A DNA stretch of 49,486 nucleotides from Gammaproteobacteria bacterium (lineage in GTDB: Bacteria; Pseudomonadota; Gammaproteobacteria; Pseudomonadales; PIVM01): NCBI GenBank assembly GCA_003353945.1, contig PIVM01000027.1, forward strand, positions 1 to 49,486. Reading direction: 5' to 3'. The notes below the pieces were generated by a model. The model ran no database searches, was not told where the DNA came from, and saw nothing but the letters and a program-made list of their open reading frames with translations. Shown piece after piece: positions 1 through 13,000 of the stretch. Each line of letters begins with the position of its first letter. Position 1 is the first letter of the stretch. The translations under genes and the position numbers were made by a program.

Positions 1-97
1 TCTCACCCTCTGGGTGCAGCATTTTTTTGTCAACTGGCATGGCAATTATCTTTGTAATTCCTCGGGTTAGGCCATTTTGACACTGTTCACCGCTAGT

Positions 98-372
98 TCA
101 ACTGAGTTTTTTAGGATAATCGTAAAAGGTGGCGTGCCCTGAGGTGTTGGTTTTGGGGGAGTCGGGAAAGTAGGCCGCGTACTCAAAAACGCCGTGTTTG
201 ATGTCGCCGACTATGTGCGCGCGCAGTTGGCCGGCTTTTTTTAGGTTAGCTGGCGTCGACTTCCAGGGAGTTGCTCGTAGGTATAGTGCGTATCACCTTC
301 CTGTTTGAAATAGATTTGGATGGTGCCTTTCCACGGGCGGGTGCCTGGTGGGAAGTTCCTGTTATTACCCAT
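98..372 (-). pseudogene. Tyrosine integrase N-terminal fragment, frameshifted and truncated
   Basis: Translation of the minus strand from ATG 372 gives 43 residues starting MGNNRNFPPGTRPWKGTIQI, ending at a stop at 241-243. The -1 frame picks up at about 263-270 and continues as STPANLKKAGQLRAHIVGD, then VFEYAAYFPDSPKT, to a stop at 98-100. Joined, the two pieces resemble the arm-DNA-binding N-terminus (DUF3596-like) of phage and island tyrosine recombinases, where 'TPAN..A..LRA.I...I..G.F.YA.YFPDS' is typical. The start looks authentic: AGAGGGA lies 8 nt upstream of the ATG (381-387). The core-binding and catalytic domains (R-H-R-Y) are absent. I infer a dead remnant of an integrated element: one single-base frameshift plus loss of everything after about residue 90. 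The family call rests on recognition by eye, not a search. Confidence 0.68.
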
Positions 373-472
373 TGGTGGTATCCCTCTAAAATGATGTGAA
401 CGCCGCCGTCACGAAAGCGCGGTGTGTTTCGGGCGCCTGATAAGCTTATGGAACTGCTCAACAACAAAGTAT

Positions 473-542
473 GAATATGTGGAGTGATGAGGGGCCAAAT
501 TACTACTATTTTTGGCTCCTCTTCATCCAACTCCACATATTC
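473..542. repeat. Imperfect long inverted repeat with perfect 12-bp ends
   Basis: GAATATGTGGAG at 473-484 is the exact reverse complement of CTCCACATATTC at 531-542. Inside these arms the pairing continues imperfectly: GAGGGGCCAAA on the left against TTTGGCTCCTC on the right, with small gaps, around a short AT-rich loop near 500-510. CTCCACATAT recurs directly at 548-557. It lies just upstream, on the minus strand, of the integrase remnant, so an attachment, transposon-end or regulatory site is possible. Its function is not known from sequence. Confidence 0.8.
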
Positions 543-557
543 CTAAGCTCCACATAT

Positions 558-589
558 CCTCGAATATGTGCTGCAGCACATATTCGAGG
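558..589. repeat. Perfect 32-bp palindrome
   Basis: Two 16-bp arms (left arm CCTCGAATATGTGCTG) meet with no spacer at a central CTGCAG. The GAATATGTG core matches that of the adjacent inverted repeat at 473-542, so the same 9-mer occurs four times in alternating orientation within about 115 bp. Such perfect dyads occur as recombinase or regulator sites or as cruciform-forming ends of mobile elements. Which applies here cannot be told. Confidence 0.9.
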
Positions 590-908
590 CTTTCGGCGTG
601 GAAGGCCATGATGTTGACTTGTATCAATGAGCAACAATTAACCTGAATTAGTGATTGAACAAAACTGACGGATAGCTAATATTCCCTAGAGTGATATCCA
701 GCTCACCAGTAATGCTGTGAAGGTATAACTGTGCCTGCTCAAATGAGACAGATACAGTTCTTTGCCCGCTCAATATCTAGAGAGGCTTCGCCTCAGACCA
801 ACAAGGCATGACAAATGTGAGTAGCCTGGATGGCTTGGAATGATATTTGCCCTATCAGGGGAACGGAACCTTTTGTGCCCGAAATGCCCCATATTTGACT
901 TGGAAGCT
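590..908 (+). promoter_or_regulatory. 5' region of the giant gene
   Basis: No gene is supported in these 319 bases. The RBS that decides the start of the giant gene is GGAAG at 902-906, just before ATG 909. A weak sigma70-like candidate is TTGAAC (655-660), 16 bp, TAATAT (677-682), matching only 4 of 6 in each box; it would give a leader of about 220 nt. Three small hairpins occur in the would-be leader: GAGGC/GCCTC (782-794), AGCC/GGCT (823-835) and CCCT/AGGG (850-860). I looked for a c-di-GMP riboswitch signature and did not find one. The promoter assignment is low confidence; the RBS is more secure. Confidence 0.35.
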
Positions 909-1001
909 ATGAAGATAAGAAATAATCGAGCGCGTGTAAAACAAGGTTTAAGCCGTTTTGCCAGCCTAGTTATTGCGCTATTCCCCCCACTGATATTTGC
1001 C
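909..1001 (+). other. Sec signal peptide of the giant protein
   Basis: Residues 1-31 show a basic n-region (K, R, R, R, K, R), a hydrophobic core FASLVIALFPPLIF, and a likely signal peptidase I site after IFA, before DVDIRASS. There is no lipobox cysteine, so the mature protein should be released to the periplasm rather than lipid-anchored. Confidence 0.82.
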
Positions 1002-4000
1002 GATGTTGATATTCGTGCAAGCTCGGCATTGTTTGACTCCGAAGAAGAATATCATTACTCCCTGTCTATCTCTGATTGTCGGCAGGTCTCTAGCCTGCGT
1101 GCCGGGGCCGATGGTAATTTGCTGCCGCGTGATCTGGATGAGGCACGGCCAAAAACTGATGGTTCGGGTGGTTGTGAGCTGGATATTTCGCTGGCGCAGG
1201 CTGAAGGTAATGCTTTTTTGCCTTCTGTGGAAGTCAGCTTTCTTGACGGTGAAAAAACACTATATAGTGAAGATTTTAGCAATGATGTTTCTGCTCCTAC
1301 GATTCAGTTAAGAGATGTAGAAATTCTTAGTGGTGATAGTCTTGATGCGGGTGCTTTAGCTAGCGATGCAAATAGTTCCAATCAATATCTGGTTGTATCG
1401 GTGAATGTTGCCGATGATGTGAATGTTAATCATGTGGTTTTTTCGGTAACCGGTTTTCGTGCTTCAGAATTACGTCGTCATGGCGGTGTTGTACATAAGG
1501 CTAAGGAGTCGGCTTTTGTAGCGGTTGAAGGCATACGTGTTGTACCAAGAGTCGACGGTCAGGATGTGATCTATCTGGCACAACAGATTAGTCCTGCATT
1601 AAGCGCTGATGAAATTAGCCGCGATGTTTTAGTGCTGGTTGAGGCTCAGGTTGTTGATTCTAGAGGTAAGCAGGCCAGCCTATCAGAATTAACCATTACC
1701 GGTTCCAATTTAAATGAGAAAGCGTTGGACTGGCATGTTAGTCAGCCGAAAATTCAGTTTACTACCTTGTTAGACTCTGCCCAAATTGTCCCAGTTATTA
1801 ATTTTGAATTCCGTGGTGATACACCGATTCCTGGCTCTGCGCTAGGTGTAAGTTATACCTCGTCTAATGAAAATATTATTCATGTGACCCCCGCTGGTGT
1901 GGTGTACCCTTTGGCTGAAAGTAGTGAAGCGCTGTTTATTACCATGAGTTATGGTGATCTCGGTGACTTAACGGTACCGGTAACGATTGATTTTTCCAAA
2001 CAGTTGATTGGATTACAGCTTGACGGGTTTGGTGCGGGTGATAGTTTTACTTTACCTTCATTAAATAGTTTCCATGCCTTGCCTCCTGTGAGTGCGGTGT
2101 TTGATGATGGTTCAACGGCAACATTAAATAATTCGGTTAAACCTTTGCTGAGTCTTCCTGCTGGTGCAGAGTCAATTTTGCAAGTGGATAATAGTGTGCC
2201 GCAGGTGTTGGCAACGTCGATTATTCAAGCCTCTTCGCCGGTGAATGCCACGCTTTATTTGAATTTCTTTCCTGATATTAAAACCACCGTACCGCTAGTT
2301 GCAGAAGATGCATTACCCGAGATCAAACTAATAACGTCATCAACTAGTGGCGCAGATCGGGTGGCCACGGCAAACGAGACCTATACCATTGCGGCTGAAG
2401 CAACCGATGATGTTGGCATTAATTCAGTGGAATTTTGGGTTAATGGCAGTTTGATTGCCAGACGTGAATCACGTCCTTTTGAAGTGAGCTTGCCCATCGC
2501 AGAGAGCATGGTTGGTGAGCAGTTGGACTTTTATGCCGTTGCTATTGATACCGCAGGGAAAAAAGTTTCCTCTGATGTTAAACAGGTTGATGTTGTTGCA
2601 TCCTATACCCCGTCCTTCCCCGACTATGAGTTTTCGTTACCATATGATGGCGAACGTATTATAGAAGGTACGCCATTTAAAGCGCGGATTTCGATTAACC
2701 TGGGGGCAGAAATACCACCAGAAAAAACAGCCATAAACTATGTGGAATTCTTTGCTGATGGGCGTAAGTTGGGGCAGGCATTTTATGCCGCAATTGAGCA
2801 GGATGAAGATACCGAAGAATTTTTTGAGCTGTGGGAATATCAGATGGTAGCACCTGATATCAGTACTGATGAGACCAGTCTGGCTCTGGAAGCCAGAGTG
2901 TTTATTGGTTCCAGTTATGAAGATGCTGGCGGCAAGCTGATTAGGATTAAAAAGAACAGTTCACCCAAAGCTGAAATTACTTACCCACTTGATGGTGCCT
3001 TAGCAACAGCCGGACAAACAGTAAAAGTTACCTTGCAGGGTTCGGATGATACCCTGAATGTGGGTACACTTTTTACCTTGTATGTTAATGACGAAGTTTT
3101 TGCTTCGCATCGCTTTACTGAAACATCTAATGCATTTTCTGCTGCTCAATTGCAATATTACGGTTATTCTAGTCACGAACAGGATTTTGAACTGCCGATT
3201 ACGGCCGATATGATTGGGCAAACCTTGAAAATTCGGGGTCGTGTCCAAGATTACCATGATGTTATTAGTGAGTCAGAAATAGTCTATTTACCGGTTAAAG
3301 AGGATCAGGAACCGTCAATAGCTATTTCGCATCCGATAGAAGGTCAGCATATTGTATCCGGCTTACCTGTTGAATTACGTGCCAATGCCAGTGATGATTT
3401 AGGTATTAAGCGCGTTGATTTTTATATCAATAGCAAACTGGTGGGCAGTGATGCCAGTGCGCCGTATAGTTTTATTTATGAAACGCCGGAAAATATTCAA
3501 ACTGAACAACCATTAAGCGTGTATGCGGTTGTTACAGATTCTGCTGAACAGCTGGCCACCAGTAATACGGTTACGGCAACCTTGGGTAAAGATGAGTCCC
3601 CTCCAGTTGTGAACCTTTCCTCGCCGGTGATTGATGTTAAAGATGCAGGTAGTGATATTGCATCTACCGTAGAAGAAAGTCGTTTTGTGTTAAAAGTTAC
3701 CGGCTATGACAATGTTGGTGTGCATGCGTTGACCTTGTATGGGGTAAAAAAGGAACCGGGTTTACCGTATCAGCTAACCGGTAATTTTGAGGATGTATTG
3801 ACCGGTGATGATTTCTATCCACAGGCAGTGCCCGGTAATCTGAATGCATTTTCTACACTGAGATTGTTAGACGCGCCGGCCTTTAATCATATCGAGGGCG
3901 TAGCTTATGACCGTTACCCGATTAAAATTGTTGCGGTTGATGAGGCGGGCAATGAATCTGAAGTTGAGGCGGTTGTGGGTGTTTATGCCGATGCCAGCCC

Positions 4001-7000
4001 AACCGTGGTGCGGGTTAAAAGTGATAAGGCCGCCTATTATAGCCATGAAAAGGCCTATGTAGAGACGCTTTCTAATGATGATCTGGGTGTTTATGCGCTG
4101 GATTTATCAGTCTATAAACTCGGTGATAATGCCGCTGTTTATACCGCGCATATTGATAATACTGAAGGCTTGATTCCGGCTCCGGTGTTAAGTCATGCCT
4201 TTGAATTACCCCTGGCTAGTTTGACTTTAGGCAATGCTGATCAGCAGTTGCGTCTGGAATTGATCGCTACCGATGGCAAAGGTGCGGAGTCTGCTGTCTT
4301 TACCACAGATGGTACTGAATTGCGTCCGCATTTGCAGGTGATTGCCGATAGCCAGGCTCCTGCGCTAGCGATACTCAGCCCTCCTGAAGGCAGTGTGTTA
4401 TACGCCGGTAATAATCAATCTTTCTCCATGGCTCTGGCAGATAATACCTTATTGCAATCTGTATTGGTTGAGCAGGGTAGTACAACGGAATACAGTCATA
4501 CCTTTAGCGGTGAGAAAAAATATGAAGCCAGCTTTTCAGCTACGGTACCGGCTAATAGCGAGCAAATGGTTTTATTAGTTACTGCATTGGATATTTATGG
4601 CAATGAGCTTGTTGAGAGCTGGGAATTTGATGTTCTTGTCGATCAACCACCAACAGTTTCTGTACGCACACCAGCAGTGGGCTCCCGTTTTTATGAAGGA
4701 GAGCAATTTACAGCCAATGTTTTGGTGGATGATGACCGTGCAGTCAATAATATTAATTTCTTTATCCGCAATGCGACAACCGGTGAGTTGCTGCAGGATT
4801 TTGATCAATCACCTAACTCCAATGACCCCGGTGCATCACAATATTATTCTCAGAGCTTGCGTGTACCGCATCGCCCTGAAGGAGAGGTCATTGAGATTGG
4901 TGTAGTGGCGACGGATTCCAGTAATCAGACGACTGAAGTGTTATTTGAAGTTGATGTGATTGATGATGATGAAGCTCCTCTGGTCACAATGATTATTCCG
5001 GAAAACGATTTGGCTGTGTTGCCCGGTAATAGCTTTAAATTGGCAGGGACTGCTAACGATAATATTTATATCAATGAGATGCAGGCCATTTTGCGTGATA
5101 GCGAAGATGTAGAAACTGTTTTGTCATGGACCGTGCAAGGCCGAAAAGATCGGATTGAAAATATCACGATTCCTAATCCGGGGACTTTTGGCAGTATCAT
5201 TGCGTCACAGCGGATGCACGCTGATTTCGATGGGCGCATTACATTGCCGGAAAGCTTTGCTGCACGAGAAGGCGAGGTCTTTGATCTGTTCTTGCGTACT
5301 CAGGATCGTGGTATTAAAACAGCCGACTCCCTTTCGGTAAGGCTTACCATTGATGCCGATAAAGATGCCCCATCGATTAATATCTCACAGCCACTAAAAG
5401 ACCTTTATATCAAACAGGATGTATTGTTTGCTGCAGAGATTACAGACAATGTAGAGCTGGAATCGGTGAACGTTTATGTCGAAGAAAACGGACAGGAACG
5501 ACGTCTGTTAAAAACCTATGATAGCCTGGGTGGTGAATCATCCTTAAGTCTAAGTTCTGATGATGATAATGCATTGAAAATTGATTTTAGTGCATTCGAC
5601 CCCTTTGTGCAGGGCGATATCCCGATATCCTTTACTGTTGAGGCGGTGGATACCAGTGGTAATTTGTCAGTTAAGTCGAAGCTTGCTTATATCAGACCCG
5701 ATCAACTACCTATTATTAGTTTGAATGATGATAAGAATATCAGTAGCGGTGAATTTACCAGTATTAATTTGAAACTGGAGGATGATTTTGCTGATGCATC
5801 TAATCCTATTCACTGGACAACACTTATCAGTTCATTAAAAGCGGATGGTAATGTTCAGCCGCGCCCCGCAGTTTATAGTAAATACGCTTATGGCAATGAT
5901 GTCGCTGAACTTCTGGCGTCAAACAACAGCCTTACAGTACTGCATGATTCTGCTGTTTCCTCACGTATTGTTGATAGCAGTTACACTGTCTTGCAGCAAT
6001 TCAGTTTTAGCTATCCGGAGTTTAGTAGTGGTGAGTTCAAAATGCATAGCGGTGGCATGCGCATGGACTTTGTCGATGGTGAGTTACATGTTTTAAGCGG
6101 TGGTAAAGATCTGGATCGAGTGTTGAATTTTAGTTATTCAGCTGTGCCTGAATTCCGTTTTGAAATTACTCGATTACAACGGGATGTTTGTAGCCTTGGT
6201 AAAGATGTAGTCACAGTAGAAAGTACCGGAGAGTTAGATCTTGCCGCTTATTTTTCTGATACTCACGTCACAGCATTGAATATTAAACTGAGTGCCGTTA
6301 ATGGTGCTGAGCTTCCAGTTAAAGCAATAGACGTGCAACTTGAACGACTGGAGGGTATAACGAGTGAGTTGATTTACAGTTTTTACGTTGCTGATGCCAA
6401 TACACCTTCGGGCTTAGCTTTATTGCAAATGCAGAGCCCTGTGATCACCGGTTCTGAAAATGCTGACGATGCGCTGAAAATATGGACGCCAAAACTATCC
6501 TGGTTGGAAAGCATACATATTTATTCGGCAGCTTCTGATCGTTATGAGCTATTCCGTGATAATGAAACTGATCTGTTAGCCCTGCATAGCTGGGTGTTGA
6601 AAGCCGACGACAGCTCGCCTGCGGTAGTTTTAAATTCTCCATTGCAAGGCACGGAATATGTGCCGGATGAGGCGATCAAGTTTGAATTGAATTCAAATGA
6701 CGATGAGTTTCTCAATGTTCTTAAAGTAAAACAAAACTATCAGGAAGATATTGTTGAATATTATCCGGGCTGGCGTGAGGATGAGTTTGAATTCCCCGTC
6801 CGTATACCGGCTGATTATCCATTTGATGAATATGTCCTAACCGTTATTTCCGAGGATATGAGTGGTAATCAAAGTGAGTTCTATGTGACTTATCCGATTG
6901 CGGCGAATCAGGAGCCAACGTTTCAATTTACCGGTTTTGATAGCTATAAGGTTGATGGCAAGTATCTTAAAGTGATACGCGAACCTGAACGTTTGAATTA

Positions 7001-10000
7001 TGGCGAGTTTTGGGTGCGTCAGGGTGAAACCTTTGAAGTGTCAGGTACTTTAAAAGATGATGCAAATTTATCTTACTTTAGTTTGACGCGCTTGAATTAT
7101 GACGGCACAGTTGCTGAAACTTTGTACGATGAGAGTTTTGGCAATAATTGCCCAAACTATCCGCTTAAGTCGGCAACACGTAGTTTGCCTGTACAGTTTA
7201 TTCAAACGGAACCGACAGAATATCAATTCACCGTTATCGATTCCCTGAATCAACGTATCACACGCAACTTCCTGGTACATCCGGTAACCAATATTTCACC
7301 CGCTGTACGTTTTGTGAGCCCGGCAGATAACCATGAGCTAGCATCTGGCAGCTTTAATACTAAGGTCAGTATTGTATTGACTGATGATCGCTTCCTGAGC
7401 GGCGGTAATATCAAGCTGTTTGCTAATGGTTTGTTATTGGAGGAGCCTCAACCGATTGAATCATCTGATCTGGGCGTTGAAAACTACGATCTTATTGTGG
7501 CACAAAAATTTGATGAAATTCATGATGAATTTGAAAGCAATTATAGTGTAGATGCGGCTGACGAATATGCACGTCCAAGCAGCCCTTACGCATTACAAAA
7601 TAATTATATTGTTAATTTACCTCCGGGCTTGACCAAAAACGCTACGAATATTGAGCTTGAAGCTTATGTAACTGATGCGGATGGTGCGACTGGCTTTAAT
7701 CGCGTAACGATTAATGTATTACCGGATGATATAGCCCCGACTGTTACCCAGCTAGAGCTGCCCAATGGCGCAATAGAAGGTACAGACTTTACCTTGACCT
7801 ACCGCGGTGCGGATAATGTACGTGTGACAGAGATGGAGTTATACCGTGGTTATGGGGTGTTATTAAACAATGGAAATTATTTGAAATCGGTTCCAAAATT
7901 GTTACGCACCATTACTGATATACCGTTCAGGGATGACCGACCGATTACGACCAATGATATTGATACACCGGAATATAATCAGCTAATTCATACGCCTAAA
8001 CTATTGGATATAGCGACAGATTTTGCAGTAAATTATGCTGATGTATCTCGTTTTGATACCTTAATTACAGTTGTTGTACGCGATACAAATAATGAGGTTT
8101 CATTACCTGGCCTTATTACCACACTGCCTGATGAACGCCCGGTTATTGATATTATTGAACCACTGAATAACTCAACAGCGGTTGAAGGTACGCAGCTTTA
8201 TGTGAATGTTAATGCCTTTGATGATGTTGCGATCAATTATGTGAACCTGGTTGCCAAATATGCTAACGGACAGGCAGATTATCAGCTACGCCTGAAGGCG
8301 CCTCCATATAATTTCAGTGTGCCTGTACCAGATTTTGACCCGAATAATGCCGCTAACAATATTATTGATATCTCTGTCGAAGCCGTGGATAGCTATGGTG
8401 TGGCCTATGGCGATGTTGATGCGCATAGGGCAGAGGAATCTGTGCAGGTTGCTATACGTGAAGATCAGGCACCGCTGGTTGCTATCGGTATACCTGTTGA
8501 TGGTTCCGATGTGACGGAAGGCCAGTACTTGTTGGTGCAGGTAAATGCTACTGATGATGTTGGTATTGAACAGGTAGTACTGAATGTTGATGGCTTTAAC
8601 AGTGGGCCTCAGACCTTTACCGATCTGGTTTATCCGTATGATTTCCTTGTGCATATTCCTTATGGTGATGCGGGTAATGATCTGAACATTACCGCTTTTG
8701 CTACTGAGTTGCGTTATAACGGTACAGCCCGTACAGCTGAAACGCTATCGGCTACTACAGTGCATGTCTTAAAAGATACGATCAGCCCGGAAATTACGAT
8801 ATTTAATCCAGCTGATAATGGCACCATTGTTGAAAACAGGCCGTTTACTTATAACCTTGATGCGGTTGATGATGTAGCCGTTCGTTCTGTAAGATTGGAG
8901 CTTTTTGCCGACAAGAATGCTGATGGAACAATAGAGGATAGTGAGTTATCGGGCAATCAATTATTGTTGGGTGCCCCCTATTATGGCGTGATGTCAGTAA
9001 GAGAAATCTCATATTACTTTAATGGCGCAGAAGGCAGTGAGCCCGAGAATATGCTAATGCGTTTCCGCGTGACGGCTATTGATGGCGCAGGTAATTCCAG
9101 TATCGAAAATCTTTCGCTGACTCTGGTGCGTAACCAAAAGCCGGAAGTGAATTCGATGAAGGTGTTGGATTCACGTGGTTATAATCTGGGTGATATTGAT
9201 GAGGTCACCGAGGGCCGCAGCATTATTATGTCGGTACTGGCTTCTGACCCTGAAGTGGGTGTCGATAGTGTTACCTTATATCAGTCTTTGAGTGCGGTTG
9301 GTGGCGAAGATAACTTCCAGGTTATTGGCGAAGATGTTGCCTTACCCTTCCAATTCCATATTACTGTGCCAAGTGATCATGTTGGCGATGTACTGAAATT
9401 CAAAGCCACAGCCGTTGATATTGACGGTTATGAGTCCGACTTGTCGCCGGTGATGAAGGAGTTACTGATTCTGGCCGACCAGTCGCCAACCGCAACAATC
9501 GTCAAGCCGGATAATGATAGTTCGGTAGTGATTAACGGTGAAAATATTGAAGTGTGGGTAGAAGCCTTTGATGATCTGGGTGTTGAAGGTATTGATCGGG
9601 TGGTGTTCTATGTCAATGAGCAACCAGTAGCTACGGTTTACGACAGTCAGGGTGAGCGTAATAACGCTGTGGCCCAAGATCATATCTATACCACTGAATT
9701 GGAAGCCCCTGAAGGTGTAGACGGATTTTATGTTTATGCCATTGCCTATGACTTGTTAGGACAAACCGGCCAGTCACAAACTGTGCTAGTAGGTTCTATT
9801 AAAGATACGGTTGAGCCAGAACTCAGTATTCTCTATCCACCTGATCGCGAAATCATCACATCGGCTGAAACCATTCGTTCGGCAGTGTCTATCCGCGATT
9901 TGGGTTTGTCGATTGAAACCGTTAAGCAATATTGGTTACGTGAGTACCAGTTGGAGTCCGGTCTTTGGCTTAGGCTGGATGAGAAAGAGTTGGAGCTGTT

Positions 10001-13000
10001 CCGCGATGATAGCGAATCAGCCGGTGAGGATATTCCCGCTAGCGATTCAGATAATTACTATTATATTTACTGGGCAGATTTCACTGATGGCAATATTTTG
10101 CGCCGTAGTGATAGTCGTAATGAGCGTGTCAGGGTAATTACTGAGGTTGTAACCCCTGATCATAAGGTTAGTGAAGAAACTATCTATGAAGTTGGTTTGC
10201 CAGTAGCCGAGCGTCGCTTTATTCAAGCAACTGAGAATAACTTAACAGCGGGTAAAGATATTTATTATACCGCTATCGATCAGTTCCATAGTCTGGATCG
10301 AACCGGCGCTATGATTACCGCCTGGGCATCACAAACACCGATGATGTTTGAACAGGGGCTGTATTTAAAAGAGATAGATAAAGCCGGAGCAACGATACCA
10401 CGCACCGGCTTATATCTGATGGAGGCAGCGGATGAAAGTAATAGTGAAGGTAACGGCAACGTACATGTGTATTCATCATTATTGAATGGTGCGGCAGAAA
10501 TTTTTGCTGGAACAATATCTTCTGTAAAAGCTGAAGAAAATGTGGTGCTAGCAAGCAAAATGGGCTTCGAGCCAGCAGAGTTTGTTCCTGATAATGAGCT
10601 TGCCCATATGTTGTTGGAAGGTACCGGATTATCGGATGAAGAAATTGCAGCCATCATGGAAGAGCAGTTTGGCGAAGCTGCCAATGGCGGTGCTTTTGTA
10701 TCAGCGCTTGAGAATGAAGTTAAAGCTAACTGGTTAGGTGGAGAAAGTGGCTCTGAAGGTAGTGGTGAGTTGTACTACGACAATATGAACGGCGAGTTAT
10801 TGGTCTTTACCACACAAAATGGTGATTATCAGTTTGGCCTGCCTTATTTATTGTCGGGGCGTATTGATCTGCCATATCTCGATGCGTATGGCATGGATAC
10901 CAAGGACAATATTGCCTTTGTTGCCAACGGTCATGGGGGTGTACAAGTTATTGATATCAGTGATCTGAACGCGCCTTATCATGTTGGCTATATCAAGCCC
11001 AATGGTTTTAGTCGTGATGTGAAAATCTCAGGTCGTTACGCTTATATTGCGGCATCGTTTGAGGGTGTTGTAGTTGCTGATATTGCTGACCCTTCATTAC
11101 CGATTATTGCGCATATCGATACTTTGGGTATTGCCAATCGTTTGGAGATTGTAGGTGATAAATTATATGTCACGGATATGGCGGGTGAGGGCTTTTCATC
11201 AGCTGTGAATGTGATTGATATTTCTGATCCATTCCAGCCGCAGATGAGAGAAATTATCGAGTTGAATCCAGCTCGCCCAGATCGCGTATCTGACGGTGTT
11301 TATGATGTGAAGGTCTCTGGTAATCTAGCTTATGCCAGTGTCTTGTATTCCGACCAGGAAGATAAACCTGCTCAGACCGTGGTAGAAATCATTGATTTGA
11401 ATAAAGCCAGAATTGATGGCCTGGATGCTACAGTGCCTGTCGTTATACATCGTAAGGTTGCGGGTAATGATTTTGTTGCACGAGATATCGTGATGGCGCG
11501 TGGTGCCATGCAAGTTGCTGCAGGCAAAAAAGGTGTTAACCGTATAGAAATGCCTGAGCTGACGGTATTGGCGCATTCACCTTATTATGAAGAGTATGGT
11601 GTTAGTACTGGTGTAGAGCACATCACTATCGAACTATCTGGCATATTGACTGACAATATTGATTTATCCCAGTATTTGCAGGTGTATGAAGGTGATCCTG
11701 ACCTGGGTGGTGATGATGTTACTGCCTGGTTTGACCTGGGTTATGAGCAACGCTATAACGCAACGCAAGATGTTTATGAAGATCATCGTCGTATTTTGCA
11801 ACTAAGCCGTATTTCCGAGCATCATCTGTCAGCCAATAACCGTTATGTCGTGGTGGTTAAGGCCGGTTTAGAGCCTCTTACCGGCTACTCAATGGGCAGT
11901 GATTATCGCTTTAGTTTTGTTACTGCATCCAATGATGCTTCAGCACCAGATATTGTGTCTATCTGCACACTGGAATCACAAGCTAATAATGAAGTGGGTT
12001 GTCGTGCTGCCGGTAGCATAAATGGTGGTACAGAAATTGTTATACGTGGTACCAACTTTAGTGATAAACCGGTACTGGAAATCGGTGGTCAGCCCTTGGT
12101 CGTTGAGTCGATTATCGCTGCAACGGCAGAAGACCCCTATGATTCCATTTATGCAAAAACAGTCGCTAACTATGCCGGCCCTGCAGCGGTTAAAGTCACT
12201 AATAAAGACAATCTAAGTGATATTGTTATTGGCGGTTACACCTATGTGGATTTCCTTGAAATCAGTTTTATTAATCCTGCGGTTGTGCGTGTTGTGCAGG
12301 CCGGTGAAAACGATCAGGTTTCTCTGGTAGGTTATGGTTTTCACCCAGGTATTACCTTAACCGCTTATAAGAGTGGTCAGCCAGAAACGGCGATAAGTAC
12401 GGACGTTGATAATGATCGCCTGTCCATATACAGCGCCGAGCATATGGAATGGTATGTACCTGACTTCAGCGATGGTGAAGGCCAGCCTTACCGTGGTTTT
12501 GTTGATGTACAAATCAGTGATGATTTAGGCCGTAGCTTCCTGTTACAAAATGCGATGTTCTATGGTCGCCTGGTGATTAATCGTAGTCTGGAAACGGCAG
12601 ACCTGCTTACACCGGACGATGTTGATAAATATACAGAGTCGGGCTATGTCAATGATCCGACACGCTTACCGCCAGGGGAGATCGTTGAGATTGCGGTTGA
12701 TACGGATTTGCAATGGGTCTATGTATTAGGCCGTGGCATACAAACGTATAGGGAACTGGAAGATATGCGGCTGGATAAGGTATCCAGTAAAGAGGCCTTC
12801 TATACCTATTATGCGCCTAGCTGGATAAGCCTGGTGAAATATGATCGTAATGATCTGCCAGAAGCGGCTCCCCGCCATGGCTTTGGTTATTATGATTTGC
12901 CGCAGGATCTTGTGGCTACCGATATGCTACTGGCGGAAGAGCATCTCTATGTCACCGCTAAAGGCTATCACCTGGATCGTATTAGCACACCGTATGAAGA

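Noticed and set aside
1-20. Small hairpin CACCC/GGGTG at the window start
   Set aside because: Five base pairs at the cut edge of the window; no context to interpret it.
246-536. 96-codon minus-strand open frame at the left end
   Set aside because: It is in a different frame from the integrase-like translations and runs through the inverted repeat at 473-542; the integrase frames explain this region better.
511-611. Minus-strand reading of the palindrome area as a short peptide (MAFHAESLEYVLQHIFED)
   Set aside because: Under 35 codons, and most of it is dictated by a perfect palindrome; no RBS was seen.
590-908. Possible c-di-GMP riboswitch upstream of a surface protein gene
   Set aside because: The conserved GEMM core sequences and receptor hairpins are not present; only short local hairpins are seen.
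10280-10684. 134-codon minus-strand open frame opposite the linker
   Set aside because: Lies wholly inside the giant coding sequence, has no RBS or recognisable domain, and the plus-strand frame is continuous with clear domains on both sides.
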